Below, piece after piece: positions 25,760-33,688 of a DNA stretch of 64,000 nt (position 1 is its first letter; every line of letters starts with the position of its first letter). The stretch is from the NCBI GenBank assembly GCA_965215165.1, contig CBDCCX010000006.1:3410001-3474000 (forward strand), in the 5' to 3' direction. The translations under genes were made by a program, and so were the position numbers. A model generated the notes under the pieces. The model made no database searches and had not been told where the DNA came from. It was given only the letters and a program-made list of their open reading frames with translations. Source of the stretch: JANQRZ01 sp965215165 (lineage in GTDB: Bacteria; Bacteroidota; Rhodothermia; Rhodothermales; JANQRZ01).

Positions 25760-26899
25760 ATGTCGCGGTCCCCTCTCCTCGCGCTCGCGCTCCTCGTCCT
25801 GCTCCCGCTCGCGGCGGAGGCTGCCTCGCCCGGCGTCACGCGCGTCTCCTTCACCGCTCGGTCCGACGACAAGGGCTACGTCGTCCGCGTCCATACCACG
25901 GGCGAGGTGGCGCGCTACAGCCTCGACCAGTCGCCGACCGAGGTCACGCTGACGCTCCACCAGGCGAGCCTCGGGCCGTCGGTCCGCCGTGGCGAAGCGC
26001 GGGGCCCGGTCCGCGCCTACACCGTCCAGCCCGGCGACGGCCGCGTCGTGCTCGCCTTCCAGCTCGACCCGGCCCGACCCGTCGTAGCGGCCGCCTACCC
26101 GGACCGCGACTCCGACGACGTGCTGCTCGGGCTGACCTACACCCAGCCGGCCCCCATCGCAGCGGGCGGGGCCGACGAGGCCAGCAGCGCGCATTGGGCG
26201 CTCGACTGCATCGTGCTCGACGCCGGGCACGGCGGGCACGACGGCGGGGCGAGCTCCAACGGCGTGCGCGAGAAAGACATCACGCTCGGGGTCGTCCGCA
26301 AAGTCGGGGCCTACGTCGAGGAGCGGCTCGGCATCGACGTGGTCTACACGCGCGAGGACGACCGCTTCATCGAGCTGCACGAGCGCGGGCGGATCGCCAA
26401 CGAGTCCTGCGGCAAGCTCTTCGTCTCGGTCCACGCGAACGCGGCCGGCAACCGGCGGGCGCACGGCTCGGAGACCTATTTCCTCGGCCTCCACAAGAGC
26501 AAGACGGCCCTCGGCGTGATGGAGCGCGAGAACGGCGTGGTCGCCCTCGAGAGCGACCCGGGCCTCTACCAGGGCTTCGACGACGCCTCGCTCGTGGTCC
26601 AGACGATGGCGACGACGGCCTACCAGCGCGAGAGCGAGCGCCTCGCCTCGCTCATCCAGGACCAGTTCGAGCACCGCGCCGACCGTCCGAGCCGGGGCGT
26701 CAAGCAGGCCGGCTTCCTCGTGCTCTGGCGCGCCTCGATGCCGGCCGTGCTGATCGAGCTCGGCTTCGTGACGAACCCGGCCGAGGCCCGCTTCCTCCGC
26801 TCCGAGCAGGGCCAGGACCTCCTCGCCAGCGCCATCTTCCGCTCGATCCGCGACTACAAGGCGCAGTACGAGCGCGGCTTCCGCACCGTCGCCAACTAA
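25760..26899 (+). CDS. amiC: N-acetylmuramoyl-L-alanine amidase (Amidase_3 with AMIN-like N-terminus)
   Basis: The protein is 379 aa from ATG 25760, with a signal peptide (MSRSPLLALALLVLLPLAAE). The frame is open upstream but lacks a signal there. Residues 25-125 form a beta-rich AMIN-like targeting domain. Residues 150-370 are Amidase_3 with zinc ligands in DAGHGGHDGG (H157), REKD (E171) and SVHANA (H225), and the catalytic glutamate in VLIELGFVTN (E334). It cleaves the amide between MurNAc and the stem peptide to separate daughter cells. A possible promoter, TTGGAT and TACTTT at 17-bp spacing, lies about 180 bp upstream. The stop overlaps the apt start by one base (TAATG). The symbol is generic for this class. 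Confidence 0.9.
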   Translation: MSRSPLLALALLVLLPLAAEAASPGVTRVSFTARSDDKGYVVRVHTTGEVARYSLDQSPTEVTLTLHQASLGPSVRRGEARGPVRAYTVQPGDGRVVLAFQLDPARPVVAAAYPDRDSDDVLLGLTYTQPAPIAAGGADEASSAHWALDCIVLDAGHGGHDGGASSNGVREKDITLGVVRKVGAYVEERLGIDVVYTREDDRFIELHERGRIANESCGKLFVSVHANAAGNRRAHGSETYFLGLHKSKTALGVMERENGVVALESDPGLYQGFDDASLVVQTMATTAYQRESERLASLIQDQFEHRADRPSRGVKQAGFLVLWRASMPAVLIELGFVTNPAEARFLRSEQGQDLLASAIFRSIRDYKAQYERGFRTVAN

Positions 26900-27417
26900 T
26901 GGACGCTCTCCACCGCGCGCTCCGCACCGTCCCGGACTTCCCGACGCCGGGCATCCAGTTCAAAGACCTCGCGCCAATCCTGGCCGACCCGGCGCTCTTC
27001 CGCCAGGCCGTCGACGCGCTCGCCGCGCCGTTCGCCGAGCAGGGGATTACCCACGTGGTCGGGATCGAGGCGCGCGGGTTCTGGTTCGGGACCTCGCTGG
27101 CCGGCCGGCTCGGGGCGGGCTTCGTGCCGATTCGCAAACCGGGCAAGCTGCCCGGCGAGACGCTCCGCGAGGCGTACGCGCTCGAGTACGGCACCGATAC
27201 GATCGAAATGCAGGCCGATGCCCTCGGGTCGAGCGACCGGGTGCTGGTGCACGACGACGTCATTGCGACCGGCGGGACGGCGGCGGCCGCCGCGCGGCTC
27301 GTCGCCCGCGCCGGCGCGCCGGTGGCCGGCTTCTCGTTTCTGATCGAGCTAGCCGCGCTCGGCGGGCGGAGAGCGCTGCCCGAGGCCGAGACCGTCCATG
27401 CGGTCCTCTCCGCCTAG
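26899..27417 (+). CDS. apt: Adenine phosphoribosyltransferase
   Basis: The 172-aa protein begins at the ATG overlapping the amidase stop codon, so translation is coupled. The family N-terminus VPDFPTPGIQFKDLAPILAD is typical of Apt, as are the adenine-recognition stretch IEARGFWFGTSLAGRLGAGF, the flexible loop KPGKLPGETLREAYALEYGT and the PRPP-binding motif VLVHDDVIATGGTAAAA. It converts adenine and PRPP to AMP in purine salvage. The length is normal for the family. Pairing with a cell-wall amidase has no obvious metabolic link. Confidence 0.96.
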   Translation: MDALHRALRTVPDFPTPGIQFKDLAPILADPALFRQAVDALAAPFAEQGITHVVGIEARGFWFGTSLAGRLGAGFVPIRKPGKLPGETLREAYALEYGTDTIEMQADALGSSDRVLVHDDVIATGGTAAAAARLVARAGAPVAGFSFLIELAALGGRRALPEAETVHAVLSA

Positions 27418-27503
27418 CGCCTGCGGCACTACCTTTGTTACGCCAGCCCTGTTCGCCCCGGCTATCTCGCCGCTGCTTCCTCCCACCGCCAACCGCTACC
27501 GCC

Positions 27504-28067
27504 ATGATCCGCCTCTGCCGTTTCGCCCTTCCCCTCGCCTTCCTCTTCGTCCTCGCCGGCTGCGACAGCGGTGACGCAGACGACAACGGTGGGGGCGACA
27601 CCTTTTTCCTCGACCCCGAGCGGGTCGCCTTCGAGTTCGAGTTCGACGGGGACGACCTGACGCCTGGACAGTTCACCGAGCTCTCCTCCGAGGGGACCCA
27701 GAACCTGCGGACCTATATCGAGTCCAGCGCCTTCGCCCTGGACGACGTAGTCGCGGTGCGGCTTCGGGAAGGGTCCGGCGTGATCACCGTGGCGCGGCCT
27801 TCTGACGTGTCCATCGACTTCATCGACCGGGCGCGTCTCCGGCTCCAGCAGGGCACCAGCGCAGCGCTCACCGTGGCGACGGACAACGACATCATGCAGA
27901 CGACCAGCCCCCGCACGGCCGCGATCGACGTCGAGACGACCAATCTGCAGACGTTTGCCACGACCGGCCCGTTCAGCGCGCTCCTCGACCTCGACCCGGC
28001 GATGGCCGTCGAGGGCAACTTCCTCGTCACGGTGACCTTCGACGCCGTCGTCGAGGTCAGGCCGTAG
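27504..28067 (+). CDS. Hypothetical lipoprotein
   Basis: The protein is 187 aa from ATG 27504, with signal MIRLCRFALPLAFLFVLAG ending at lipobox cysteine C20 (LAGCDSGD). An Asp/Gly-rich tether is followed by a beta-rich domain (VAFEFEFDGDDLTPGQF, ALDDVVAVRLREGSGVITVA, NFLVTVTFDAVVEV). No known family was recognised. The fold pattern is Ig-like or jelly-roll-like. It ends one base before the convergent ridA stop, with no terminator space between them. Confidence 0.7.
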   Translation: MIRLCRFALPLAFLFVLAGCDSGDADDNGGGDTFFLDPERVAFEFEFDGDDLTPGQFTELSSEGTQNLRTYIESSAFALDDVVAVRLREGSGVITVARPSDVSIDFIDRARLRLQQGTSAALTVATDNDIMQTTSPRTAAIDVETTNLQTFATTGPFSALLDLDPAMAVEGNFLVTVTFDAVVEVRP

Positions 28068-28068
28068 C

Positions 28069-28464
28069 CTAGCGAACGGCGGTGCAGGAGACCTCGACGC
28101 GCGCGCCGCGCGGGAGCGCCGCCACCTCGATGGCCTCGCGCGCCGGCGGCGACTCGTTGAAGTAGCGCGCGTAGACCTCGTTGACCTGCCCGTAGTCGTT
28201 GATGTCGGTCAGGTAGACCGTGCAGGCGACGACGTTCTCGTAGCTCATCCCCGCCGCCTGGAGCACCGCCCCGAGGTTGTCGAGCACCCGCATCGTCTCC
28301 GCCTCGATGTCGCCCTGGAGGAGCTCGCCGGTCTTGGGGTCGAAGGCGACCTGCCCGGAGCAGTAGAGCGTATTGCCGGCCAGGATGGCCTGGCTGTACG
28401 GGCCGATGGCGGCGGGGGCGTGCGGCGTGCTGATGATCTCTCGGCGCGTGGGGGCAGCGGGCAT
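28069..28464 (-). CDS. ridA: RidA/YjgF family enamine/imine deaminase
   Basis: The protein is 131 aa from ATG 28464 (MPAAPTRREIISTPHAPAAI). It has the complete RidA signature: GPYSQAI, LYCSGQVAFDP, a central QVNEVYARYF segment, the substrate-binding arginine in PPAREAIEVAALPRGARVEV, and family length. RidA hydrolyses reactive 2-aminoacrylate intermediates from pyridoxal enzymes, acting as a cytoplasmic trimer. It is divergent from mnmA across about 190 bp. Confidence 0.94.
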   Translation of the reverse strand: MPAAPTRREIISTPHAPAAIGPYSQAILAGNTLYCSGQVAFDPKTGELLQGDIEAETMRVLDNLGAVLQAAGMSYENVVACTVYLTDINDYGQVNEVYARYFNESPPAREAIEVAALPRGARVEVSCTAVR

Positions 28465-28651
28465 GGAGGCGGGGTTCGGTGGGAGACGGGGCTTAGTTTC
28501 GCCCCGCTCCCGCCCGGCTCCAAGCGAACTTTCCGGCAAGAGCCCGCCCAGTCAGAGGATTCAAGAATCCGGGGAGACGGAACGCCCGGCCCGGTCGCGG
28601 GTCCTTCGCCTCTGCTTTCGCGCGGCGGACTTGCACCAGAAGACCCTCTCC

Positions 28652-29782
28652 ATGAGCACGCACGGAAAAGTACTGGTAGCGATGAGCGGCGGCGTGGACT
28701 CGTCGGTCACCGCCGCGCTGCTGCGCGACGAGGGCTACGAGGTCGTCGGCATCACCATGAAGACGTGGGACTACGCGAGTTCGCTCGGCGCACCGAGCGG
28801 CGGGCCGCGCCGGCCGGGGCAGAAAGAGGTCGGCTGCTGCACGCTCGAGTCGATGAACGACGCGCGCGGCGTGGCGATGGCGATGGACTTCCCGCACTTC
28901 ATCGTCGACATCCGCCAGGAGTTCGGCGACTGGGTCGTCGAGCGCTTCACGAGCGAGTACCTCGCCGGGCGGACGCCCAACCCGTGCGTGCTCTGCAACA
29001 CCCACATCAAGTGGGCCGCGCTGCTGCGCCGCGCCGACGACCTGGGCTGCGACTGGATCGCCACCGGCCACTACGCCCGCGTGCGACGCGACGAGACCAC
29101 CGGCCGGCACGTCGTCTCGCGCGGGCTCGACGCCAACAAGGACCAGAGCTACGCGCTGTGGGGCTTGCCTCAGGCGCACCTCGCCCGGAGCCTGTTCCCG
29201 CTCGGCACCTTCACCAAGCCGCGCATCCGGGAGATGGCGGCAGCCTACGGCTTCGACCGCGTCGCCGGCAAGCCGGACTCCTACGAGATCTGCTTCATCC
29301 CCGACGACGACTACCGCGGCTTCCTCAAGCGCCGCACGCCCGGCCTCGAGGCCGCCGTGGCCGGGGGCGACTTCGTGCTCGAGGACGGCACCGTCGTCGG
29401 GCAGCACGACGGCTATCCGTTCTACACCGTCGGGCAGCGGCGCGGCCTCGGCCTCGCGCTCGGCGAGCCGGCCTACGTCACGCGCATCGACGCGGCGACG
29501 AACACCGTCACCGTCGGCCCGCGCGAGGCGCTCCTCGGGCAGACCCTCACCGCGCGGCAGCTCAACTTCGTCGCCCACCCGGACCTCCTCGACGAGCAGC
29601 CCGTCACGGCGAAAATCCGCTACAAGGACGCCGGGGCACCCGCCCTCGCTTGGCAGACCGGCGACGATGAGCTTCGCATCGCCTTCGCCGAGCCGCGCGC
29701 CGCCATCACCCCAGGGCAGGCGGTCGTGCTCTACGACGGCGACGACCTCGTGGCCGGCGGCTGGATTCACGAGGGGGACTAA
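28652..29782 (+). CDS. mnmA: tRNA-specific 2-thiouridylase MnmA
   Basis: The protein is 376 aa from ATG 28652; the earlier open frame is untranslated leader. The PP-loop SGGVDSS is at residues 12-18. The catalytic cysteine pair is C112 in TPNPCVLCNTHIK and the cysteine in SYEICFIPDDDYRGFL. GHYARV and KDQSYALWGL, the C-terminal YTVGQRRGLG and a small beta-barrel (KIRYKDAGAPALAW) are all present. It makes 2-thiouridine at wobble position 34 of Glu, Gln and Lys tRNAs. Confidence 0.96.
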   Translation: MSTHGKVLVAMSGGVDSSVTAALLRDEGYEVVGITMKTWDYASSLGAPSGGPRRPGQKEVGCCTLESMNDARGVAMAMDFPHFIVDIRQEFGDWVVERFTSEYLAGRTPNPCVLCNTHIKWAALLRRADDLGCDWIATGHYARVRRDETTGRHVVSRGLDANKDQSYALWGLPQAHLARSLFPLGTFTKPRIREMAAAYGFDRVAGKPDSYEICFIPDDDYRGFLKRRTPGLEAAVAGGDFVLEDGTVVGQHDGYPFYTVGQRRGLGLALGEPAYVTRIDAATNTVTVGPREALLGQTLTARQLNFVAHPDLLDEQPVTAKIRYKDAGAPALAWQTGDDELRIAFAEPRAAITPGQAVVLYDGDDLVAGGWIHEGD

Positions 29783-29945
29783 GAGACTGTTCGGGATTCA
29801 CAATCGCGGGCTGCGAGCGGCTGCGAAACAGCCCGTCGGCGTTGCGCTGCATCGCCGAGCCTACAGGCTCGCGTGCTTCGCGCGCCTTGAAGGGCCATTT
29901 CTCGCTCACTCTCGCCTGCACGCTCCAAATCCGGGCAGCCTCTAA
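29783..29945. other. Structured intergenic region after mnmA
   Basis: The gap before the next gene is about 260 bp. It holds two hairpins: CGGGCTG (29807-29813) with CAGCCCG (29829-29835), and CGAGCCT (29856-29862) with AGGCTCG (29865-29871). The region also contains AGAGACTGTT, which recurs on the opposite strand in the 20718-20751 tandem repeat. It could be an mnmA terminator or a remnant of a dispersed repeat. Open frames here look non-coding. Confidence 0.4.
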
Positions 29946-30040
29946 GCGAGGGGCGCGGAGCCGGTGCTGCGTTTTTTCGCTCTCCGTTTTCTCCGTTCCT
30001 CCCGCGCCCTATCTTGCTTTTCCACCCGCCGCCTCCGCCC

Positions 30041-30334
30041 ATGCGCCGCCTCTTGCTTCTCGCCCTCCTCCTCACCGCCGGCTGCGAGCTCGGGGAGATC
30101 GAGCACGTCGGCACCGTCGTTCACGTGGACCAGGACGGCGGCTTCTGGGGCATCGTCAGCAGCGAAGACGGCACGCGGTTCCGCCCGACGAACCTGCCGG
30201 AGCTGTTCTGGCACGAGGGGACCGTCATAGAGTTCGAGGGCTACGTCGTCAGCGAGGGCCGGAAGGAGGGCGACTGGGGCATCCCGGTCGAGCTCAACGA
30301 GGTCGAGGTCAGCCTTGACGGGAAGGATGACTGA
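30041..30334 (+). CDS. Small hypothetical lipoprotein
   Basis: The protein is 97 aa from ATG 30041, with a compact lipoprotein signal (MRRLLLLALLLTAGCELGE, lipobox C15). The mature part is about 80 residues, with a beta-type pattern (VGTVVHVDQDGGFWGIVSSE, GTVIEFEGYVVSEGRKEGDW). This resembles the short DUF/OB-like domains of bacterial lipoproteins, but no family was identified. Its stop overlaps the start of the zinc-ribbon gene (8 nt), so the two are likely co-translated. Confidence 0.7.
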   Translation: MRRLLLLALLLTAGCELGEIEHVGTVVHVDQDGGFWGIVSSEDGTRFRPTNLPELFWHEGTVIEFEGYVVSEGRKEGDWGIPVELNEVEVSLDGKDD

Positions 30335-30506
30335 GTCGGTGCGCGAGTGCCCGTCGTGCGCGATGGTGGTCGACGCTGCGGCGTCCGTGTGCCCGGTGTG
30401 CGGCTACGAGTTTCCTGCGCCCAAAACCGGCTTCGGGCCGATGGCCTGGCTCTTCGTCGCGCTGATGCTGGTCCCGGTGCTGTGGGTACTGGCGCGGCTG
30501 TTCTGA
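30327..30506 (+). CDS. Zinc-ribbon membrane protein (59 aa)
   Basis: The start is ATG 30327 (MTESVRECPSCAMVV), directly behind a GGGAAGG ribosome-binding-like stretch inside the upstream gene. Two CxxC knuckles (CPSC, CPVC) form a minimal zinc ribbon (residues 8-26), followed by a single C-terminal membrane helix (MAWLFVALMLVPVLWVLARL). Such zinc-ribbon plus tail-helix proteins are common and uncharacterised, and may be protein-interaction adaptors at the membrane. Confidence 0.72.
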   Translation: MTESVRECPSCAMVVDAAASVCPVCGYEFPAPKTGFGPMAWLFVALMLVPVLWVLARLF

Positions 30507-30581
30507 AAAAGACGGCCTCCTCTGACACGGCGGTGGCAGGCCCGACGCCCTACCCTGCGGCCGACTCGCCACCGCCTCGCT

Positions 30582-31235
30582 ATGCACCCCTTCTCCGAGC
30601 GCGCCCGTGCCGTGCTCCAGCACAGCCGCGACGAAGCCGTCCGCCTCGGGCAGGACGCCGTCGGCACCGAGCATCTGCTGCTCGGCGTGCTGCGTGCCGG
30701 CGGCCTGCCGGTCCGCCTGCTGCGCGACCTCGGCGCGAGCGCGCAGCAGCTCCGCCGCGCCGCCGAAGCCGCCGCGCCGCCGCCGGTCGGGGAGCCGAGC
30801 GAGCTGGCCCGCGACGACCTCGCGCTCACCGCCGCGGCCGAACATGCGCTCGCCCTGGCTGAGCGCGAGGCGGCGGAGCTCGGCATTGACACCGTCGGCG
30901 CGGAGTGGCTGCTCGTGGGCCTGATGGGCGAGGCCGAGGGCGTGCTCCGCGCCGCGCTCGACCCGGACGCCGTGCGTGCCGAGGTGCGACGCTTCCACGG
31001 GGCCGAACCGGACCCGGCGGCACCGACCGTGCGCGAACCGCCGACCCCGTACCTCCGGGACCGGGCTGCGAACGCGGCGCGGCGTCTCTCCATCGTCTTC
31101 GATGCCGAGACGCAGGAGGCCGACGTGGTGGAGCTGCTGCTGCTGCTCTCCGAGCTGTACCGCGCCCTCGGCGGCGACGGCCTAGTGATCCTCGACAGCG
31201 GCGTCCCGGCGTGGGACGCGGAGGACGAGCGATGA
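30582..31235 (+). CDS. Clp N-terminal-domain protein without ATPase
   Basis: The 217-aa protein starts with a ClpN (ClpC/ClpA adaptor-binding) double repeat. FSERARAVLQHSRDEAVRLG, VGTEHLLLGVLRAG (residues 4-42) is repeated as LTAAAEHALALAEREAAELG with VGAEWLLVGLMGEAEG (about 84-123). No AAA+ module follows. The rest is a helical tail (VVELLLLLSELYRALGGDGL) ending in an acidic tip. In ClpC/ClpA this domain recruits adaptors and substrates, so a free copy could act as an adaptor or competitor. The stop overlaps the next start by 4 nt (ATGA). Confidence 0.82.
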   Translation: MHPFSERARAVLQHSRDEAVRLGQDAVGTEHLLLGVLRAGGLPVRLLRDLGASAQQLRRAAEAAAPPPVGEPSELARDDLALTAAAEHALALAEREAAELGIDTVGAEWLLVGLMGEAEGVLRAALDPDAVRAEVRRFHGAEPDPAAPTVREPPTPYLRDRAANAARRLSIVFDAETQEADVVELLLLLSELYRALGGDGLVILDSGVPAWDAEDER

Positions 31236-31663
31236 CGCCCTCAGACCGGCGCGGCCCGGTGCAGATCGACCTCGCCGGCCGCAACCCCGCGCTCTTCGAC
31301 GCGCTCTTCGCCCGGCTCGAGGGCGCGCTCGTCGACGTCGTCGAGCGGCTGACGCACGCGCAGGTGGACCCGTCCTCACGCGAGATCATGGGCGAGCTGC
31401 TCGGCGCGGCGCAGGGCTACGTCGAGGCCCGCCTCAAAGCTCCGTCGATCGAGAACCAGCAGAAGCTCGCCGAGATCACGCGGCTCTACGCCGAGGCCGA
31501 GGAACGCCTGGCCCACGCCCGCGCGCAGCGCGCCTCGGCCGAGCGGCAGGAGCTCGAGAACCTCGAGACCAAGCTCGAGCTCGCCCTCACGCTGATGCAG
31601 CGCCTCAGCACCGTCAAGCTCCGCCAGGGTCCCGACGGCACCACGCTCGATCTCACCGAATAG
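31232..31663 (+). CDS. Hypothetical helical protein coupled to the ClpN gene
   Basis: The 143-aa protein starts with ATG 31232, translationally coupled to the ClpN-domain gene. It is almost entirely helical, with a short N-terminal QIDLAGRNPALFDALFARLE segment. A coiled-coil region (KLAEITRLYAEAEERLAHAR, SAERQELENLETKLELALTL) is followed by a C-terminal DGTTLDLTE. No known family was recognised. The coupling suggests a direct partner of the ClpN-domain protein. Confidence 0.65.
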   Translation: MTPSDRRGPVQIDLAGRNPALFDALFARLEGALVDVVERLTHAQVDPSSREIMGELLGAAQGYVEARLKAPSIENQQKLAEITRLYAEAEERLAHARAQRASAERQELENLETKLELALTLMQRLSTVKLRQGPDGTTLDLTE

Positions 31664-31757
31664 CGGCGCGACGGACTCGGAACCACCCTCAGATATTGAC
31701 AGTATTCGACAAGCACCCTACGAGCCAGCCCCCGCCTACGCGCCAGTCTCCATTGCC

Positions 31758-32036
31758 ATGCAGCAACTCAACGTCTCCCTGACCGACGAACTGAACGACC
31801 TCGTTCGCAGCCTCGTCGCGGCCGGCCGTTATGCCTCGGCGAGTGAGGTGGTACGCGACAGCCTCCGCCTCATGGAAGAGCGGGAGCAACTTCGGGTCCT
31901 CAAGCTCAAGGAGTTGCGCCAGCTAATCAAAGAAGGAAAAGAGAGTCCGACCGTCCCGTATGACTTCGAAGGGGCGCGGCGCGAAGCGCAAAAGAGAGCC
32001 GAGGCGATGAGGTCGGCGCAGGCCGATACCGCTTAG
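31758..32036 (+). CDS. parD: ParD-family antitoxin
   Basis: The 92-aa protein has an N-terminal ribbon-helix-helix (MQQLNVSLTDELNDLVRSLV, then GRYASASEVVRDSLRLMEER), the DNA-binding dimer of ParD/CC2985-type antitoxins. A long charged helix in the C-terminal half wraps the toxin. The next gene, 2 nt downstream, is the ParE toxin. TTGACA (31696-31701) and TACGAG at 17-bp spacing form a weak candidate promoter about 40 bp upstream, where ParD would autoregulate. Confidence 0.88.
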   Translation: MQQLNVSLTDELNDLVRSLVAAGRYASASEVVRDSLRLMEEREQLRVLKLKELRQLIKEGKESPTVPYDFEGARREAQKRAEAMRSAQADTA

Positions 32037-32038
32037 CG

Positions 32039-32335
32039 ATGCCGAGGATCGTAGAGCGACAAGCCGCCGTCGAAGACCGAATCGAGGTCGAGCTCTACCT
32101 GATCCTGAACGCGCCCGAGGCCGTCAACAATGTGATGAGGGCCATCGATTCCAAGTATCGCTTTTTGGCGCAGCATTCCTTCGCCGGACGAGCGCGACCC
32201 GACCTCGACGAGAACGCAACCCTCCGAAGTTCTCCGGTCGGGCGCTACGTCGTGTTCTACGAGCCGCTCGATGACGGCATCGAGGTCGTTCGACTGCTCC
32301 ACGGCTCCCGCGATGTTCGAGGCGAGTTCGAGTAG
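32039..32335 (+). CDS. parE: ParE-family toxin
   Basis: The 98-aa protein starts 2 nt after parD. The RelE/ParE fold is visible: an N-terminal AVEDRIEVELYLILNAPEAV helix pair, FLAQHSFAGRARPDL, then the strand triplet LRSSPVGRYVVFYEPLDDGI and EVVRLLHGSRDVRGEF, the characteristic C-terminal end of ParE proteins that target gyrase. Length and order are complete, so the module appears functional, unlike the broken relE at 2506-2764. It lies 58 nt from the convergent end of fliR and marks the boundary of the flagellar locus. Confidence 0.88.
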   Translation: MPRIVERQAAVEDRIEVELYLILNAPEAVNNVMRAIDSKYRFLAQHSFAGRARPDLDENATLRSSPVGRYVVFYEPLDDGIEVVRLLHGSRDVRGEFE

Positions 32336-32393
32336 ACCGGTGGGTCGGTGTGCGCTCGTCGACCAAGCGGGATACCAGTCTGCTGGCTGTCGG

Positions 32394-33164
32394 CTAGGGC
32401 GCAAACGCACGGATCAACCGGACCATGTCGCCTATCATCTGGCTCACCAGGTCCGGCGCAACGGCTCCAAGCTGCTGCAGGAAAAGCGCGAACAGGCTCG
32501 TCCCGACCAGGATTTTCAGCGGCAGGCTGAGCGAGAACAGGTCCGCCTGCGGGACCATCCGGGCGAAGACGCCGAGCGCCACGTCGATCAGGAAGAGCGT
32601 CACCATGAACGGGGCCGACAGGCGCAGGGCCGAGACGAAGAACGCGCCCGTCCACTCGAGCAGCAGGGGGCCGCTCGCCGCCAGGTTCGCCCCGGCGAGG
32701 GGGACCACCTCGAACGACGACGCGAGCGCGACCACGAGCTGCTGCGGCCCGTCGAGCAGCAGGAAGAGCAGCATGAAGCCCAGCGTCAGCACGCGCCCGA
32801 GCGGGTTCGACGGCGCGCCGCTGATGGGGTTGTAGACCTGGGCCATGCTCAGGCTCATCTGGAACCCGATCACGTCGCCGGCGAACTGCACCGCGTGGAA
32901 CACGAACTGCGCCGCGAATCCGAGCAGTACGCCGGTCAGCGCCTCGATCACGACGGCCACCACGAACCCGACGGGGTGCGTCACGCCCGGCGGCAGCGCG
33001 CCGCCCACGAGGCCGGCGAGGCTGAACGCCAGGATCGCCGCGAGCATCACCTTGACCTGCGCCGGGATGAACTTCTGGCTGAAGAACGGGGCCGCCGCCA
33101 GCAGCCCGCCGAGGCGGACGAAGACGAGCAGCACGCGCAGGATGTACTCGGGGTCGAGCAGCAC
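32394..33164 (-). CDS. fliR: Flagellar export protein FliR
   Basis: The protein is 256 aa from GTG 33164, giving family length; an ATG at 33236 would add a Pro-rich stretch read from an intergenic inverted repeat. Several membrane segments include YILRVLLVFVRLGGLLAAAP and the FliR signature FQMSLSMAQVYNPISG. The C-terminus has LSAPFMVTLFLIDVALGVFA and LKILVGTSLFALFLQQL. FliR completes the FliPQR export gate in the basal-body membrane. In this locus it is the last flagellar gene; flhB and flhA, which often follow, are not present here. Confidence 0.93.
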   Translation of the reverse strand: MLLDPEYILRVLLVFVRLGGLLAAAPFFSQKFIPAQVKVMLAAILAFSLAGLVGGALPPGVTHPVGFVVAVVIEALTGVLLGFAAQFVFHAVQFAGDVIGFQMSLSMAQVYNPISGAPSNPLGRVLTLGFMLLFLLLDGPQQLVVALASSFEVVPLAGANLAASGPLLLEWTGAFFVSALRLSAPFMVTLFLIDVALGVFARMVPQADLFSLSLPLKILVGTSLFALFLQQLGAVAPDLVSQMIGDMVRLIRAFAP

Positions 33165-33183
33165 GGCGAGCGTAGGTTTTATA

Positions 33184-33309
33184 GGGCGTGGAGGGCAGGG
33201 AAGGTGGGGAGGGCTAGAGGGAAACAGCTCCCCCATCGCCTGCGCGAACGACGCAGGCTGAGATCCCTCAGGATGAGATCCCTCCCTGCCCTCCTCCCCC
33301 TCCACGCCC
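33184..33309. repeat. Intergenic G-rich inverted repeat between fliQ and fliR
   Basis: The left arm GGGCGTGGAGGGCAGGGAAG (33184-33203, continuing to GGGG AGGG at 33213) pairs with the right arm CCTCCCTGCCCTCCTCCCCC, TCCACGCCC (33281-33309), leaving a loop of about 67 bp. The loop holds a near-tandem GATCCCTCA/GATCCCTCC. Similar G-rich elements recur at 59804-59910 and 63220-63370. Confidence 0.75.
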
Positions 33310-33358
33310 AAGAGACACGCCATTCCTCCACGCAGGGAAACAGGGCGCGACGCGCACC

Positions 33359-33628
33359 TCACCGCGAGACGTTCGGGATGAAGGTGAAGGCGTGGGCGGC
33401 GAAGTCGGTCAGCATCTCCAGCATCCACGGCGCGAGCAGCAGCAGGACCGCCGAGATGGCCAGGATTTTCGGGATGTAGCTCAGCGTCATCTCCTGCATC
33501 GAGGTCACGGCCTGGAACAGGCTCACCGTCAGGCCCACCGCGAGCGCGATGCCCAGCAGCGGGGCCGTCACCAGCACGGCGACCTGCATCGCCTCGCGCA
33601 TCCAGAATAGGGCTACCTCTTCGTTCAC
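33359..33628 (-). CDS. fliQ: Flagellar export protein FliQ
   Basis: The 89-aa protein has two membrane helices: VAVLVTAPLLGIALAVGLTV around 16-38 and ILAISAVLLLLAPWMLEML around 54-75. The family motif FQAVTSMQEMTLSYIPKI lies between them. It forms part of the FliPQR export gate. The gene lies between fliP (60-nt gap) and the inverted repeat before fliR. Confidence 0.95.
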   Translation of the reverse strand: MNEEVALFWMREAMQVAVLVTAPLLGIALAVGLTVSLFQAVTSMQEMTLSYIPKILAISAVLLLLAPWMLEMLTDFAAHAFTFIPNVSR

Positions 33629-33688
33629 GAGTTTCGGAGTTGATGGGGTGGTGGAGGTCGTGGAGGGAGGGGCGAGAGCCTCTGCCTC

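Noticed and set aside
31696..31724. TTGACA and TACGAG as the parD promoter
   Set aside because: The -10 is weak, and promoters in Bacteroidota-like lineages often differ from this consensus; mentioned only in the parD entry.
33165..33236. Upstream ATG for fliR at 33236
   Set aside because: The extra 24 residues are read from the G-rich inverted repeat and are Pro/Ser-rich; the GTG at 33164 gives family length and a normal first helix.
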